From Desulfobacteraceae bacterium (GTDB lineage: Bacteria; Desulfobacterota; Desulfobacteria; Desulfobacterales; Desulfosarcinaceae): 54,106 nucleotides of DNA. Position numbers and translations under genes: made by a program. The stretch spans positions 1-54,106 of the forward strand of contig JAAERL010000487.1 of the NCBI GenBank assembly GCA_024230435.1. Direction: 5' to 3'. Shown here in pieces: positions 25,798-35,361 of the stretch. Below the pieces are notes generated by a model. That model saw only the letters and a program-made list of their open reading frames with translations. It was not told the DNA's origin and did not search any database. Position 1 is the first letter of the stretch, and each line of letters begins with the position of its first letter.

Positions 25798-26842
25798 CAA
25801 GCGCCTCTTTTCTTTTTGAACCTTTTTGCCAAAGATCCGATCCGCCACTGATTTTGCCTCCGGCATACATCCAGAACCCGGCCAATAGAATGCATTCTAT
25901 AACGCCGAAAGCAATTTTTATACTGTAGGGTAGAACCGGTTCATGGTATTGGGAAAAAAACGCTTCCACCAAACCGGCCCATATTAACATGACCGCTACA
26001 CCTCCAATCAGGTGTACAACATCCGGCCCGGCATTTCGAATCCTTTCGCTCAAAGGCTCGGAACTCTTTCGGCCAATCAAAGCGCCTGCCAGTATTAAAC
26101 CGGCCTGTCCGGCCACCAGGACGGCAGGTATTTCTATTGCACCGTGAGGCAGCAGCCAGCCAAAAAGAAAAGCTGTCTGACCACTGCGAATGTAGTCCGC
26201 GGCAACTGCCCCAAGCATGACGCCATTGGAAAACAAAACTGCGACTGTTCCAATGCCCCATGTCATGCCCAAAGCCAGAACAAAAATTGAAATACGGGTA
26301 TTGTGGGTCATTAAACGGGCTGAAAAGGAAGATTTTACACCCCTGAGATGATCTTTGCCCCGGCTGGCATTTTCTTCGCCGGCTACACGTTCTGAAGGCT
26401 CTGCCTGCAAGTGATCAAAGGGCATAAGAATCGCTTTGGCCTCCGGATCGGCGATCAGCGCAGCGCCGCCAAAAATAGCGCCTGCAAGAAAAATGGATAC
26501 TGATAAAGCCAAAGCTGCCCAGTGACGCCTCAAGGTTTGGGGAAATATATTACAGAACCATTTTACAGGAGAAAAACGAACCGGGGTTTGCCGGGTTGCA
26601 TGAATCATGGCATAGGCACGCCCGACAAGGTTTTCCAGATAATCCCGAATAGACCGTTCTGCTGAAAAGGTACTGATTTTTGCCAAATCGGCAGACGCTC
26701 TCTGGTAAAGGTAATGCAACCGCCTGATCTGCTCATAGCTCATACGCCGGTAAGGATCATCCTGGCTGCGCTTGATCTGGGCCGCCAATTCTTCCCAGTA
26801 AGGGCGCTCGGCGGTAATGAATTTTTTTAGATCTATGATCAT
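25790..26842 (-). CDS. SpoIIM-like (DUF95) integral membrane protein
   Basis: A 350-residue protein of the stage II sporulation protein M family. It has a soluble helical N terminus (1-100) and about five or six transmembrane helices. The family segment includes LMTHNTRISIFVLALGM and NGVMLGAVAADY, then GWLLPHGAIEIPAVLVAG. A charged loop (LQAEPSERVAGEENASRGKD) follows the first helix. In non-sporulating bacteria these genes lie, as here, beside RDD, DUF58 and MoxR genes, so a sporulation role is not implied. The overlap with the RDD gene shows coupling. Confidence 0.87.
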   Translation of the reverse strand: MIIDLKKFITAERPYWEELAAQIKRSQDDPYRRMSYEQIRRLHYLYQRASADLAKISTFSAERSIRDYLENLVGRAYAMIHATRQTPVRFSPVKWFCNIFPQTLRRHWAALALSVSIFLAGAIFGGAALIADPEAKAILMPFDHLQAEPSERVAGEENASRGKDHLRGVKSSFSARLMTHNTRISIFVLALGMTWGIGTVAVLFSNGVMLGAVAADYIRSGQTAFLFGWLLPHGAIEIPAVLVAGQAGLILAGALIGRKSSEPLSERIRNAGPDVVHLIGGVAVMLIWAGLVEAFFSQYHEPVLPYSIKIAFGVIECILLAGFWMYAGGKISGGSDLWQKGSKRKEALDE

Positions 26843-26858
26843 GCTGTTATCATCTAAT

Positions 26859-28226
26859 TTACAGGACCTGGCGCTGCTTAAGCTCCATGTAATGATTAAT
26901 CAACTGCCCGCAAAGGGCCTGTTTGTCTAAAAGGTGAAAACCCGCTCCATGTTGTTTCAGTTTGTGCCGCGTGTCCGCCATGGTGTTCCAGAGCATATGC
27001 CCTGCCAGATGCCGGTAAATTGCACTTTCATCCCGTATCTGATCTGAAGAAAAAAGCGGGTGCGCACCGGGTGGCCGTAACATATTGACCATTAAAATGT
27101 GTTTTTGGGCGACCACAGGCATGGCATGCAAAAAATTTTCCGTTATCACGGGATCATCCATATTGGTTAGAAAAACCAGTAAAGCCCGTTTTCGCAACCG
27201 GGTTCCAACGAAAGCAAACAATTCATCGAAATCAGGGGACACGGTTTTGGGCATACGATTATATAATGCATCCCGGCAAGCGTTATAATGGGCTTGTCCT
27301 CTTCCGGCTTTAATGAAGCAATCCGGTTTATCGCTGAAAATCAGCAGGCCGAACTGATCCGCTGCCTGATCGGCGGCCATTGCCATAATCAGGGAGGCGA
27401 TCACATAGCGCTCAAAAATAGAGGTCTGGGAACCGGCCTGATTGCCTCTGGATGTACGCCGCTGTTCTACCAGGTAATCCGCGCTGCGGGTACTGAGCCG
27501 GGAGGCGTCTAAAATGACATAAACTTCCTGTGCCTGTTCGACCTGGTAAACACGTGTAACGGGAAAACGGCGCCGGGCTGTTGCCTTCCAGTCAATATCT
27601 TCATAACTATCGCTGGGTATATAATCCCGCAACTGTTCGAATTCACGCCCTTTGCCAATCCTTCGCTGGACCCGGACGCCCCAATGACTGCGCCGGAAAA
27701 GCCCTCCTAAGTATTGCTGTCCGCTAACAAGGTTTGGATAAGCCCGGATTTCACTTTCAAGTGCAAATTTCTTACGAACCGCCCAGGCCCCCCAGGCCGA
27801 AGGAATTTCCACATGACAAAACGTCAAGGCAAAGCGGCCCCTGCACAGTGCTTTGCAAGACCAGACAGCGATATAGGTTTGGTTTTCCCGCTTAAGCTCT
27901 ACAGTTAAATCCGGTTTCTCAGACACCAGGGCCGGCGGCAGTACTATTCCGAAACGCAAAGGACCGGTCCGTGCAGACGTCTTGCTGATGGTGACCGGAA
28001 ATTGCCCCGGCCGGTCCACGGTTAAACGAATGATTTCCGGTACGGCCACACGGATGCCCTCAAAGCGCCTGCGCCCGTTTACGGCATCCAGTCCAGCCAG
28101 AAGAAAAAAGATAATCGCAACCGCCCAGGCAAAACCTGTTATCTCCGGGTTCTGAGCTGCTAAAAAACTCATTGGCAGCAACACCAGACCCGCTAATACT
28201 ATTAATCGGGTACGTGGCACTATCAT
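26859..28226 (-). CDS. DUF58 domain protein with vWA-like fold
   Basis: A 455-residue protein with two N-terminal transmembrane helices (about 8-45). A beta-rich region follows, then the DUF58 signature GKGREFEQLRDYIPSDSYEDIDW, cited here only as a location near residue 200. It leads into a vWA-like domain with a partial MIDAS (VILDASRLS; the usual DxSxS). Proteins of this type are partners of MoxR ATPases, proposed to help assemble or activate client complexes. The start overlaps the MoxR stop by 4 bp and the next gene follows after 16 bp. Confidence 0.88.
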   Translation of the reverse strand: MIVPRTRLIVLAGLVLLPMSFLAAQNPEITGFAWAVAIIFFLLAGLDAVNGRRRFEGIRVAVPEIIRLTVDRPGQFPVTISKTSARTGPLRFGIVLPPALVSEKPDLTVELKRENQTYIAVWSCKALCRGRFALTFCHVEIPSAWGAWAVRKKFALESEIRAYPNLVSGQQYLGGLFRRSHWGVRVQRRIGKGREFEQLRDYIPSDSYEDIDWKATARRRFPVTRVYQVEQAQEVYVILDASRLSTRSADYLVEQRRTSRGNQAGSQTSIFERYVIASLIMAMAADQAADQFGLLIFSDKPDCFIKAGRGQAHYNACRDALYNRMPKTVSPDFDELFAFVGTRLRKRALLVFLTNMDDPVITENFLHAMPVVAQKHILMVNMLRPPGAHPLFSSDQIRDESAIYRHLAGHMLWNTMADTRHKLKQHGAGFHLLDKQALCGQLINHYMELKQRQVL

Positions 28227-29188
28227 CGTGGCACAGTTACTTCCTGCAAAATTTGTTCGATGACTTCCTTAATCGAAAGCCCTTCGATTTCATATTCTGG
28301 TTTTAAAATAATTCGATGGCCCAAGACCGGCGCCGCCAGCGCCTTGATATCGTCCGGGGTTACAAAATCACGCGCTGCGAGCGCCGCACGGGCGCGGCTG
28401 CTGAGAAGCAGCGCCTGAGTTGCCCGGGGGCCGGCGCCTACCAGAACCCCTTGATGCTTACGGGTTTGACGCACAATATCAACCAGGTAGGCCGCCAATT
28501 CGTCTTTAACCCGAACCTGAATAAGCTGCCGGCGCAGTTTTGTTAGATCTTCGGCTGAAATGACAGAGTTTACCTTACCGCTTTTGAGAACATCCTCGGG
28601 AGATTCGGTACCCAACATGCGCTGGGCCAGGTTCAGCTCTTCTTCCCTGTCCGGATGGAGCATGGGGATCTTGAGCATAAAACGATCCACTTGGGCCTCC
28701 GGCAAGGGATATGTCCCCTGGTATTCAATAGGATTCTGGGTGGCGAAAACCGTAAAATTATCAGATAGTTGATGAGTATGCCGGTCAATTGTCACGGTTC
28801 GTTCCTGCATGGCCTGCAGCAATGCCGATTGGGTCTTTGCAGGAGCCCGGTTAATTTCGTCAGCCAATAAAAATGTCGTAAACAAAGGCCCTTTGACTAA
28901 GACAAAAGAATTTTTCTGCAAGTTAAAAACATGTGTCCCGGTGATATCCGCCGGCATAAGATCGGGAGTAAACTGAATCCGCGAGAATTCACAGCCCAGC
29001 ACGTGCGCCAACGTGCGCACCAAAAGTGTTTTGGCTACACCCGGCACCCCTTCGATAAGGGCGTGGTGACCGGTAAAAATAGCAATCAGAGCACTATCAA
29101 TGACTTGTTTCTGCCCGATAATAACCTTTGCTATTTCCTGTCTGGCGCGGGCAAGTGTATCCTTTAACGTATCCGTATCAGCAGTCAT
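28223..29188 (-). CDS. MoxR family AAA+ ATPase
   Basis: A 321-residue MoxR ATPase from ATG 29188, which overlaps the upstream stop as ATGA and has AAGGA 8 bp before it. Walker A is GVPGVAKT and Walker B is LLADEINRAPAKTQSALLQAMQ (shown in part). Sensor FATQNPIEYQGTYPLPEAQ and the lid domain GAGPRATQALL are clear. MoxR proteins act with vWA proteins as chaperone-like remodelers. The adjacent DUF58 protein is the expected partner. Confidence 0.94.
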   Translation of the reverse strand: MTADTDTLKDTLARARQEIAKVIIGQKQVIDSALIAIFTGHHALIEGVPGVAKTLLVRTLAHVLGCEFSRIQFTPDLMPADITGTHVFNLQKNSFVLVKGPLFTTFLLADEINRAPAKTQSALLQAMQERTVTIDRHTHQLSDNFTVFATQNPIEYQGTYPLPEAQVDRFMLKIPMLHPDREEELNLAQRMLGTESPEDVLKSGKVNSVISAEDLTKLRRQLIQVRVKDELAAYLVDIVRQTRKHQGVLVGAGPRATQALLLSSRARAALAARDFVTPDDIKALAAPVLGHRIILKPEYEIEGLSIKEVIEQILQEVTVPR

Positions 29189-30420
29189 AGAATTTTTCCT
29201 TGTTTTAGCTGTTGGCAAATATGCCGGTATAATTGCGCCGGTTTTTGCGATTGAGAACCGTTGACGATTTCCCGGATGCGCTCAATTTTTTCCCGGCTTG
29301 ACCTGTTTGCAGCAGGCGAAGCTTTCCATATATCAAAACAGGTTTTGATAAGATCGCAGGACCGAATGTTTTGTTGCATAAGTCTTACCAGTCCTTCGGT
29401 TGTGTTGCCCCCAACGCCGGTGCGGGCATCATCGTCACGGTCACTGCCGTTTGCGGCATTAGGAACAAACACGGTGCTTTGTTGCCAGACGATCAAAACA
29501 GTAATTAAAACAATCGCAGCAAATACGCCCTGAAGGCGATATTTGATAGCCAAACCGGCAATGCCGGGCTGTTTGGTGAGCCCTTTTTGGAATTCATCAA
29601 ATACGACACGATGGTGAGATGCGAAAATCCAGGCAAGAAAATCGGGGAAACGATGCTTGAGCATGGCTTCATTACTAAACAGATAGCTGTCTGCTACCAA
29701 AACAATGACGCCGGCTCCCCAGGCCCGATAGGCTATCACCGGTTTTCCGTCAAGCTGATACACGGTTTTCCAGGCGTCAGCTTTCAACTCGAAATGCAAT
29801 GTAGATCGCCAGAGAAGCATCGGGGGAATTTTAAACGGCATTTCGGCCTTGGATGTGATAGCCCAGGATTCCTTGTTTTCTCCGGAACCGCGCAGGATAT
29901 GAAACCCTATGTCATCGTGGCCGCGCCACTTTTTCTCTATATCAGCGAGTTCATCGCCACTTGAGGATTTAGATGCGTCTTGGCTCTCATCGGCTTTGTC
30001 TTTATCAGCGGCGCAATTATCTTTTTCTTTTTTCGAATATTCGCTATCCGCTTTGCTTGTCCTGAAGGCCATCACAAGGCGGCCGCCGCGGTTAAAAAGT
30101 GAGTCCATGGTATTTTCCCATTCCCGGGTGCGCATCCGCCGGATAAAACGGGGGGAGAAACCACATATAATCACGGTTTGATCAGGAAAAAAATCCAGTT
30201 GATCCAGAGGCTTGAAATTTCTTTGAACAGTTGTTCCGGTCACACTTTTCAAACTTTCATATAGCGCCTGTGTCCCTATCGGATCACTGCGCAAAGATGA
30301 GTACACCGGATAAACGTCACCGGCTTCAAAACGCAGCAAAAATAATTTTGTGAGCCCTGCGGCAAAAGCCGCCGCCATGACAAGCACCAGAATAAGCCTA
30401 TTACGACGATTGTTGAACAA
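29185..30420 (-). CDS. DUF4350-type membrane protein
   Basis: About 411 residues if it begins at TTG 30420, which has AAAGGA 9 bp upstream and only a 20-bp overlap with the previous gene; an ATG at 30504 would overlap by over 100 bp. One N-terminal transmembrane helix precedes a region with YSSLRSDPIGTQALYESL (DUF4350 core: a GATase-like fold inferred for the family), and a second helix near residue 310 (IVLITVLIVW). A short acidic/lysine linker occurs around residue 140. It sits between DUF4129 and MoxR genes, its usual context. Biochemical role unknown. Confidence 0.75.
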   Translation of the reverse strand: MFNNRRNRLILVLVMAAAFAAGLTKLFLLRFEAGDVYPVYSSLRSDPIGTQALYESLKSVTGTTVQRNFKPLDQLDFFPDQTVIICGFSPRFIRRMRTREWENTMDSLFNRGGRLVMAFRTSKADSEYSKKEKDNCAADKDKADESQDASKSSSGDELADIEKKWRGHDDIGFHILRGSGENKESWAITSKAEMPFKIPPMLLWRSTLHFELKADAWKTVYQLDGKPVIAYRAWGAGVIVLVADSYLFSNEAMLKHRFPDFLAWIFASHHRVVFDEFQKGLTKQPGIAGLAIKYRLQGVFAAIVLITVLIVWQQSTVFVPNAANGSDRDDDARTGVGGNTTEGLVRLMQQNIRSCDLIKTCFDIWKASPAANRSSREKIERIREIVNGSQSQKPAQLYRHICQQLKQGKIL

Positions 30421-32047
30421 GTGAACGAATCCTTTGCTGGTCCTGAATAAATGCGTTAAGCTGCTGCCTGCTGACAGGATGCATCCCGTACCAGGCCTTT
30501 TCAAAGGTTCCCATGCAATGGTGAAACAGTTTTATCACCTCGGGTTCGCAGTGGGCTCTTCGCAACAGTTCATAATAGTAGTCCTGGTTTGATTTATAGC
30601 GTTTTATGACGACACGTCTACTGTCGGCGAGAATTGACAATATCGATAAATAAAAAGCGCGCAGAGCCCGCCGGAACGCTCCGTTTTCCATTAGCTGCGC
30701 CGCCAGGCACAGCCATCTTTCAGTAGGTAAATCTTGTGCCGTAATATTCTCATCACTAATATCCACACGGATAATTTTAGGGGCTGAATCCTGCTGCTGT
30801 TCCCTGGGCTTGCGTTTAGCGAACCAGTAATAAACCCAATAAAAAAGTACGATCAGTAAAATCGCGCTCATTAGGTAAAAAATCAATTTATGCATATCAC
30901 GCCAATCTGTGCTGCTGCCGCTTTGAGCGGATCTGGATTTTTGAAACAGCTTGTCAAGCCATGTGTAAATAGCATTGCGAAGATTATTTAATTTTTCCTT
31001 GATCCATTTCACAAAGGAATGTAGCCAGCCGCTTTTTTTATCTTCTTCGATTTTCTCACGAGGCAGACGCCAGGAAAAACGTCTTTGTTGAAGGGTTTTT
31101 TCAAGCTCCTCGTTCAATTGCCGGGCAAACTGGCCGCCATCAGCAAGCCGGTGAGAGGCGCCCTGTGCTTCGGCTTCGGGTGCGAAATGATCCGCAAAAC
31201 AGTCCGCCGGCAGCCATGCCGTCCATAAAGCGATAAACACAACGGCTTTAAGGAAAGGATGCAGTCCCGCCCTGATATCGTCGCCGGTATGACGAGCATG
31301 CCCGTGAAAGCAACGCAACACATAAGCAGCCTTAATGATGGGATCGACGCAAAGATAACTCAAAACGCACAGAATCGCCAAAAATGTTGTATTTAACATA
31401 CTCTGGATACTAAGGGTAAACACCGTTTGAATTCCGAGCAAAATTTTTAACAAATAGGGTAAGTTAATAAGTGTAAATCCTAAATTTATAAACACCAGCA
31501 GGGTAAAAAAGGACATAATGAGCAAGAACATATGGTTTTGTACCGGCCAAAGCGCCGATTGGCTAACGGCTTTTCTTGCCAGGGAAAACCCTCCTTTTGT
31601 TTGCGGTTCATCCATTGCGCACAGGTTTTGATAAAAAGCATAAACCCAGCCTAAAGGAAATGCGGCAAGAATGGAAACAGGAAGTACAATTGCCCCTGTT
31701 GCATGCAGGGCGCTGTGCCGGGCTGCTGTGATCAGCGAACGTTTCAAGGGCCAGGGCTCTGGGGCGGATCGCCTTAAGCTTGCCATCAAACGGCGGCTGA
31801 AACGGACATGCCAATACTTCATCCAGATAAAAAGCAGCGCCAAGCCTGCCGAAGCTGGAGCGCAATAAGGGTAGGCCGTGGGGTTTGTGGCCATATCCGA
31901 CCAGAAGTACAGCAGTGCTAGGGCAAAGGGCAAACTGCCAATGTAATATTCCATCAGGGCTGTGCCCGCTTTTTGACGAAGCAGGTGAACGGCCTGTTCT
32001 GCCAGAGCAAGACCGCCGGGAATATAAATCTGGCCGCGTTTTTTCAT
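30401..32047 (-). CDS. DUF4129 multi-pass membrane protein
   Basis: A 548-residue protein from ATG 32047, two bases after the preceding stop codon and preferred over an upstream ATG at 32077 for that reason. Several transmembrane helices occupy the first 270 residues. A periplasmic-type linker with FSWRLPREK follows, then another helix near 390. The C-terminal DUF4129 domain is at about 440-540 (GAFRRALRAFYLSILSIL, then RSNQDYYYELLRR-like sequence). The domain is often fused to transglutaminase-like proteins in MoxR operons; no transglutaminase core is seen here. Confidence 0.8.
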   Translation of the reverse strand: MKKRGQIYIPGGLALAEQAVHLLRQKAGTALMEYYIGSLPFALALLYFWSDMATNPTAYPYCAPASAGLALLFIWMKYWHVRFSRRLMASLRRSAPEPWPLKRSLITAARHSALHATGAIVLPVSILAAFPLGWVYAFYQNLCAMDEPQTKGGFSLARKAVSQSALWPVQNHMFLLIMSFFTLLVFINLGFTLINLPYLLKILLGIQTVFTLSIQSMLNTTFLAILCVLSYLCVDPIIKAAYVLRCFHGHARHTGDDIRAGLHPFLKAVVFIALWTAWLPADCFADHFAPEAEAQGASHRLADGGQFARQLNEELEKTLQQRRFSWRLPREKIEEDKKSGWLHSFVKWIKEKLNNLRNAIYTWLDKLFQKSRSAQSGSSTDWRDMHKLIFYLMSAILLIVLFYWVYYWFAKRKPREQQQDSAPKIIRVDISDENITAQDLPTERWLCLAAQLMENGAFRRALRAFYLSILSILADSRRVVIKRYKSNQDYYYELLRRAHCEPEVIKLFHHCMGTFEKAWYGMHPVSRQQLNAFIQDQQRIRSLVQQSS

Positions 32048-32049
32048 CG

Positions 32050-32376
32050 TTATCGATTCCACCAGGTTTGACGCCATATCGTGCCTTCATGAAAATCATC
32101 GGGGATGGCCAACAGCGCCCTTGCAATCAGATAGAAGGTGTAGGATAAAACCAGCCATCCGGAGCAGCCTTGCAAAAAAACAACTGCATAAGCAAGCCAG
32201 TTGCCCGAACCTGCACTGCGTTTCGGGCTGATTTTCGCCAGGCAATTACTGCAAAGCATGCGCTCATCGTGTTCTGTAACACATTCCCGGCAGTAAAAGT
32301 TGCCGCACTCGGGGCAACGCGCAACAGCCTGCCTGCTGCGATGATTGTAACAATGATTGGAAAAAGCAGTATCCAT
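32050..32376 (-). CDS. Small B-box-type zinc-binding membrane protein
   Basis: A 108-residue protein. The first 50 residues have Cys/His pairs spaced like a B-box zinc finger: CYNH, CPECGNFYCRECV, EH, and CSNC. One hydrophobic helix follows (about 60-90). Similar double-zinc plus membrane proteins recur in this operon (32884), suggesting an architecture specific to this locus. It lies 2 bp before the DUF4129 gene. Function unknown; zinc binding is inferred from the ligand pattern. Confidence 0.65.
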   Translation of the reverse strand: MDTAFSNHCYNHRSRQAVARCPECGNFYCRECVTEHDERMLCSNCLAKISPKRSAGSGNWLAYAVVFLQGCSGWLVLSYTFYLIARALLAIPDDFHEGTIWRQTWWNR

Positions 32377-32389
32377 CTATAGTCAACGC

Positions 32390-32887
32390 TCAAGAATCAG
32401 GATTAAGTAAATTGGGCCGCACAGACTTTTGCACAGCGCCCTGTTCTTGTTCAACCAGCTTTTTTATATGATCCATTAGCCGGAGGGCTTTTTTACGTCT
32501 TGTGAAAGCAGTGATTTTTTGCACCTGTACAGCCGTTTGCAAGTAAAGAACGCAGACCGGACCATGATAAATATTGATCAGCAAAGCTATTAAAAACCCT
32601 CCCGCAAGTGCCCCGGCAAAAGAGTTTGCGCCGCTGCTGAAAAGAAATATCAAACCAAAAAGCGACGCAAGCAATCCCCAAACGGTATTCCAGATACAAT
32701 AGGAAATACTGTGTTTGAGAAAAACAACTTGTATATCATTTAAAGAGAAACGTTTGTACCTTTCATGGCTTATAACCGCTTCCGACACCAGTAAATGATC
32801 CGGCCCAAGCCATAATTTTCTATTAATGAACACGCAAAACCACTTGCTGTGCAATTTCTCATATTTGAATTTGCCTGCCTTGATCAT
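32390..32887 (-). CDS. Membrane protein of unknown function (operon member)
   Basis: A 165-residue protein from ATG 32887, which overlaps the preceding stop as ATGA. The N terminus (KFKYEKLHSKWFCVF...) has a beta-rich, PH-like look and is followed by two hydrophobic helices (about 60-105) and a basic tail. I do not recognise the family. The tight overlap with the zinc-binding membrane protein upstream and the 13-bp gap to the next gene place it in the MoxR operon. Confidence 0.6.
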   Translation of the reverse strand: MIKAGKFKYEKLHSKWFCVFINRKLWLGPDHLLVSEAVISHERYKRFSLNDIQVVFLKHSISYCIWNTVWGLLASLFGLIFLFSSGANSFAGALAGGFLIALLINIYHGPVCVLYLQTAVQVQKITAFTRRKKALRLMDHIKKLVEQEQGAVQKSVRPNLLNPDS

Positions 32888-33537
32888 AAAAGATTGACCC
32901 TCTCGGAAATAAATAGGAACCAAATGACGATTTGCCCCATTGAAAAAAGAAAAGCCGCCACAAAGCGTATCCGGGTGCGAGGAATAACACTCAACGGCGT
33001 ACGCCAATAGCGCAAGCAGACATAAATCGCCACCGGGGCAGTAATAAGTGTCGGAAAAATAACAAGAACAGGCAATAAAGACAGTAGCAAAGCAATATTA
33101 TCATAAAGGGTGCGCCTATTTTCCAGAAAGGATATTTTTTTCTTTTCCTTGCCTGATTCAAGGCAGCTCATGCATAGGCTCTGGCCATGCACCCCAACTT
33201 GGCAAAGCGAGCATAACATGCGTCCGCAGGATGAACAAGGTGCAACAGCCCTTTTGCCGGGATGGCAGAAACACTCCGCCTGACCGTGATGTATACCGTC
33301 ATTTATAATTGAGTCGCCTGGCGCCTGATGCTCGGGTTTAAGATAAAGTGCCGGGAATACATCAATCCTGAATTCCGTATCACAGACCGGACACCAGCTT
33401 AATTCATCGGTATTAACCGCGTCATCAGGTTGTATTGCACGGCAATTTGGACAACCAATCACGTTTGAACAATCGCTCCTTAGGCAAATAAAAGATGCAA
33501 AACATTGTTTATAGCATCGTTTTGGATTTGCTTCCAA
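32884..33537 (-). CDS. Zinc-ribbon/B-box membrane protein, first gene of the MoxR operon
   Basis: A 217-residue protein with many Cys pairs. CPNC...CPVC at about 29-52 resembles a zinc ribbon. CFCHPGKRAVAPCSSCGRMLC and CMSC, around 89-130, resemble a B-box. Two or three transmembrane helices follow (145-210). Its partner at 32050 repeats the B-box plus helix layout. It appears to be the first gene of the nine-gene minus-strand operon. Role unknown; it could be a zinc-dependent scaffold for the MoxR/DUF58 complex (speculation). Confidence 0.65.
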   Translation of the reverse strand: MEANPKRCYKQCFASFICLRSDCSNVIGCPNCRAIQPDDAVNTDELSWCPVCDTEFRIDVFPALYLKPEHQAPGDSIINDGIHHGQAECFCHPGKRAVAPCSSCGRMLCSLCQVGVHGQSLCMSCLESGKEKKKISFLENRRTLYDNIALLLSLLPVLVIFPTLITAPVAIYVCLRYWRTPLSVIPRTRIRFVAAFLFSMGQIVIWFLFISERVNLL

Positions 33538-33613
33538 GACTCGTCACAGGGTTCATGCTTATTTGCATCCGCGTGTTGGCGCAATGAAAAAAAAACGGAT
33601 TCGAAGGCACGCT

Positions 33614-33742
33614 ATACATAGTGATTTGCATCTTTCACGCCCCTGATATCGTATAGACGACTTTCTTCGTTGCCACTGTCGCCTATCGCCTATGTAATGC
33701 CCATTGGCTGATGGGCCTGTTTGCAGACGAAACACTATGTAT
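33614..33742. repeat. Inverted repeat, about 130 bp, between der and the MoxR operon
   Basis: ATACATAGTG (33614-33623) and its exact inverse CACTATGTAT (33733-33742) bound a 109-bp core without a gene. No second copy is seen in this window, so it may be a decayed mobile element. Confidence 0.4.
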
Positions 33743-33812
33743 CTGAAAACATTTTTGCCAACGATAAATTCGGAAAATTTTTGCAAAACGTAGACACCAT
33801 ACCAGAAAGACG

Positions 33813-33834
33813 GAATTTTTCGCAAGAAAAATTC
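33813..33834. terminator. Possible terminator hairpin after der
   Basis: GAATTTTTC-GCAA-GAAAAATTC is a perfect 9-bp stem located 23 bp after the der stop codon. It is AT-rich and lacks a long T run, so terminator activity is uncertain. Confidence 0.4.
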
Positions 33835-33856
33835 TAAGGGGCGCACCGTTTCAAAT

Positions 33857-35212
33857 TTATTTCTGCCGCTTTTTTTTAGATTTTTTAGGAAAACTCAATT
33901 TCCCGGTTCGTTGCCGGAAAAGCAACCTTACCGGCACCTGTTCAAGTTTCGACTGTGACCGGATTTGATTTAATAAGTAACGTTGATATGAAAAATGAAC
34001 CGCATCCGGATAGTTTACGAAAGAAACAAATGTCGGCGGCTGGGTTGAAACCTGTGTGGTATAGTAAAATTTCAAACGGCGGCCTTTGTGCAATGATGGC
34101 TCGTTTTGTCCGGTAGCCTGGTTGATAATGCGGTTGATCTGACCCGTAGTAATCCGCGTGGCATATTGATCATATATGTGATTGATCATGGGAAACAACT
34201 TATTAAGATTTCGGCCTGTGAGCGCAGAGACAGTCAATACCGGCGCATAGGCCAGATACCTGGCGGTTTCCTTGATGTTGCGTTCAAACCGGTATGGCGT
34301 AATCCCCGTTTTTTTCATCAAGTCCCATTTATTCGCCACCCAAATGGTTCCGCAGCCGCGATCGTGGGCATAACCGGCGATACGCACATCCTGCTCGGTA
34401 AGCCCTTGTTCGGCATCCAGGATAATCAGGGCGACATCACAGCGTTCAAGACCCTTGAGCGCCTTGATCACTGAAAATTTTTCCAACTTGGCGCTTACCT
34501 TGGATTTTCGCCGTATACCGGCGGTATCAATTAATTGATAGGTCCGGCCTTGGCGCTCATACAAAACATCCAGGGTATCGACCGTAGTGCCCGGTTTGTC
34601 AGTAACCACCAGCCTTTGCTCACCGAGCAGTTTATTTACCATTGATGACTTACCGGCATTTGGGCGGCCCACAAATGCCACACGGATAGCATCTTGTGCG
34701 GTATCAGCGCCCGTGCCAAAAGACAGTCCGGCAACCAGTGCATCCATGAAATCTCTTACGCCATAGCCATGCTCGGCGGACAAAGAATAAAGCGTACTCA
34801 ACCCAAGGCTATAAAAATCGTAGAGTCGATCCTCTTTTTCCGGCCCGTCGATTTTGTTAATCACAAAAAATACGGGCTGCTGGATTCTCCTAAGCCAGTC
34901 GATCAGATCGCGATCAAACGGCGATAGACCATATTTGCCGTCCAGCATTAGCACAACAGCATCTGATTGCTCTACGGCCTGTTCAACCTGAAATCGGATA
35001 TGGGGTGCAAAATCATCAGCGTCTCCGCTAATAAAGCCCCCTGTGTCAACTACAATTAACTCGCGCCCGTCCCAAGCCGCATCGCAATAATGCCTATCTC
35101 TGGTAACACCGGGCCTATCATCCACTAAAGCATCCCTTTTTCGGGTAATGCGATTGAATAAAGTGGATTTTCCAACATTTGGACGTCCTATTATCGCTAC
35201 AATCGGTTTCAT
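33857..35212 (-). CDS. der: Ribosome biogenesis GTPase Der (EngA)
   Basis: Tandem-GTPase factor for 50S subunit assembly. The 451 residues from ATG 35212 place MKPIVAIIGRPNVGKST at the N terminus. Two complete G domains are present: first P-loop GRPNVGKS (9-16), second GRPNAGKS near 173, each with its DTxG (VDTGGF, IDTAGI) and NKxD (NKID, NKWD) motifs. A KH-like C-terminal domain ends in a Lys-rich tail (KKSKKKRQK). An in-frame start at 35248 would add 12 unlike residues. It is separate from the neighbouring operons. Confidence 0.96.
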   Translation of the reverse strand: MKPIVAIIGRPNVGKSTLFNRITRKRDALVDDRPGVTRDRHYCDAAWDGRELIVVDTGGFISGDADDFAPHIRFQVEQAVEQSDAVVLMLDGKYGLSPFDRDLIDWLRRIQQPVFFVINKIDGPEKEDRLYDFYSLGLSTLYSLSAEHGYGVRDFMDALVAGLSFGTGADTAQDAIRVAFVGRPNAGKSSMVNKLLGEQRLVVTDKPGTTVDTLDVLYERQGRTYQLIDTAGIRRKSKVSAKLEKFSVIKALKGLERCDVALIILDAEQGLTEQDVRIAGYAHDRGCGTIWVANKWDLMKKTGITPYRFERNIKETARYLAYAPVLTVSALTGRNLNKLFPMINHIYDQYATRITTGQINRIINQATGQNEPSLHKGRRLKFYYTTQVSTQPPTFVSFVNYPDAVHFSYQRYLLNQIRSQSKLEQVPVRLLFRQRTGKLSFPKKSKKKRQK

Positions 35213-35361
35213 GGCGCTGGATGTAAGCCAACGAGCCGATAAAGTCAATCTTGACGCAACAATATTTTCATTTTACAATAGTGTTGCTAATATGGTAGCA
35301 ACATTTATTTTGAAAAAATGGGCTTCATTTCACTCACTTTTCAAATTTGGATCAAAATATT

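Noticed and set aside
25790-26842. SpoIIM homologue as evidence for sporulation
   Set aside because: This family is common in MoxR operons of non-sporulating bacteria; no other sporulation gene is present.
33559-33846. Minus-strand frame of 95 codons
   Set aside because: It spans an inverted repeat and a hairpin, has no family features and no ribosome site.
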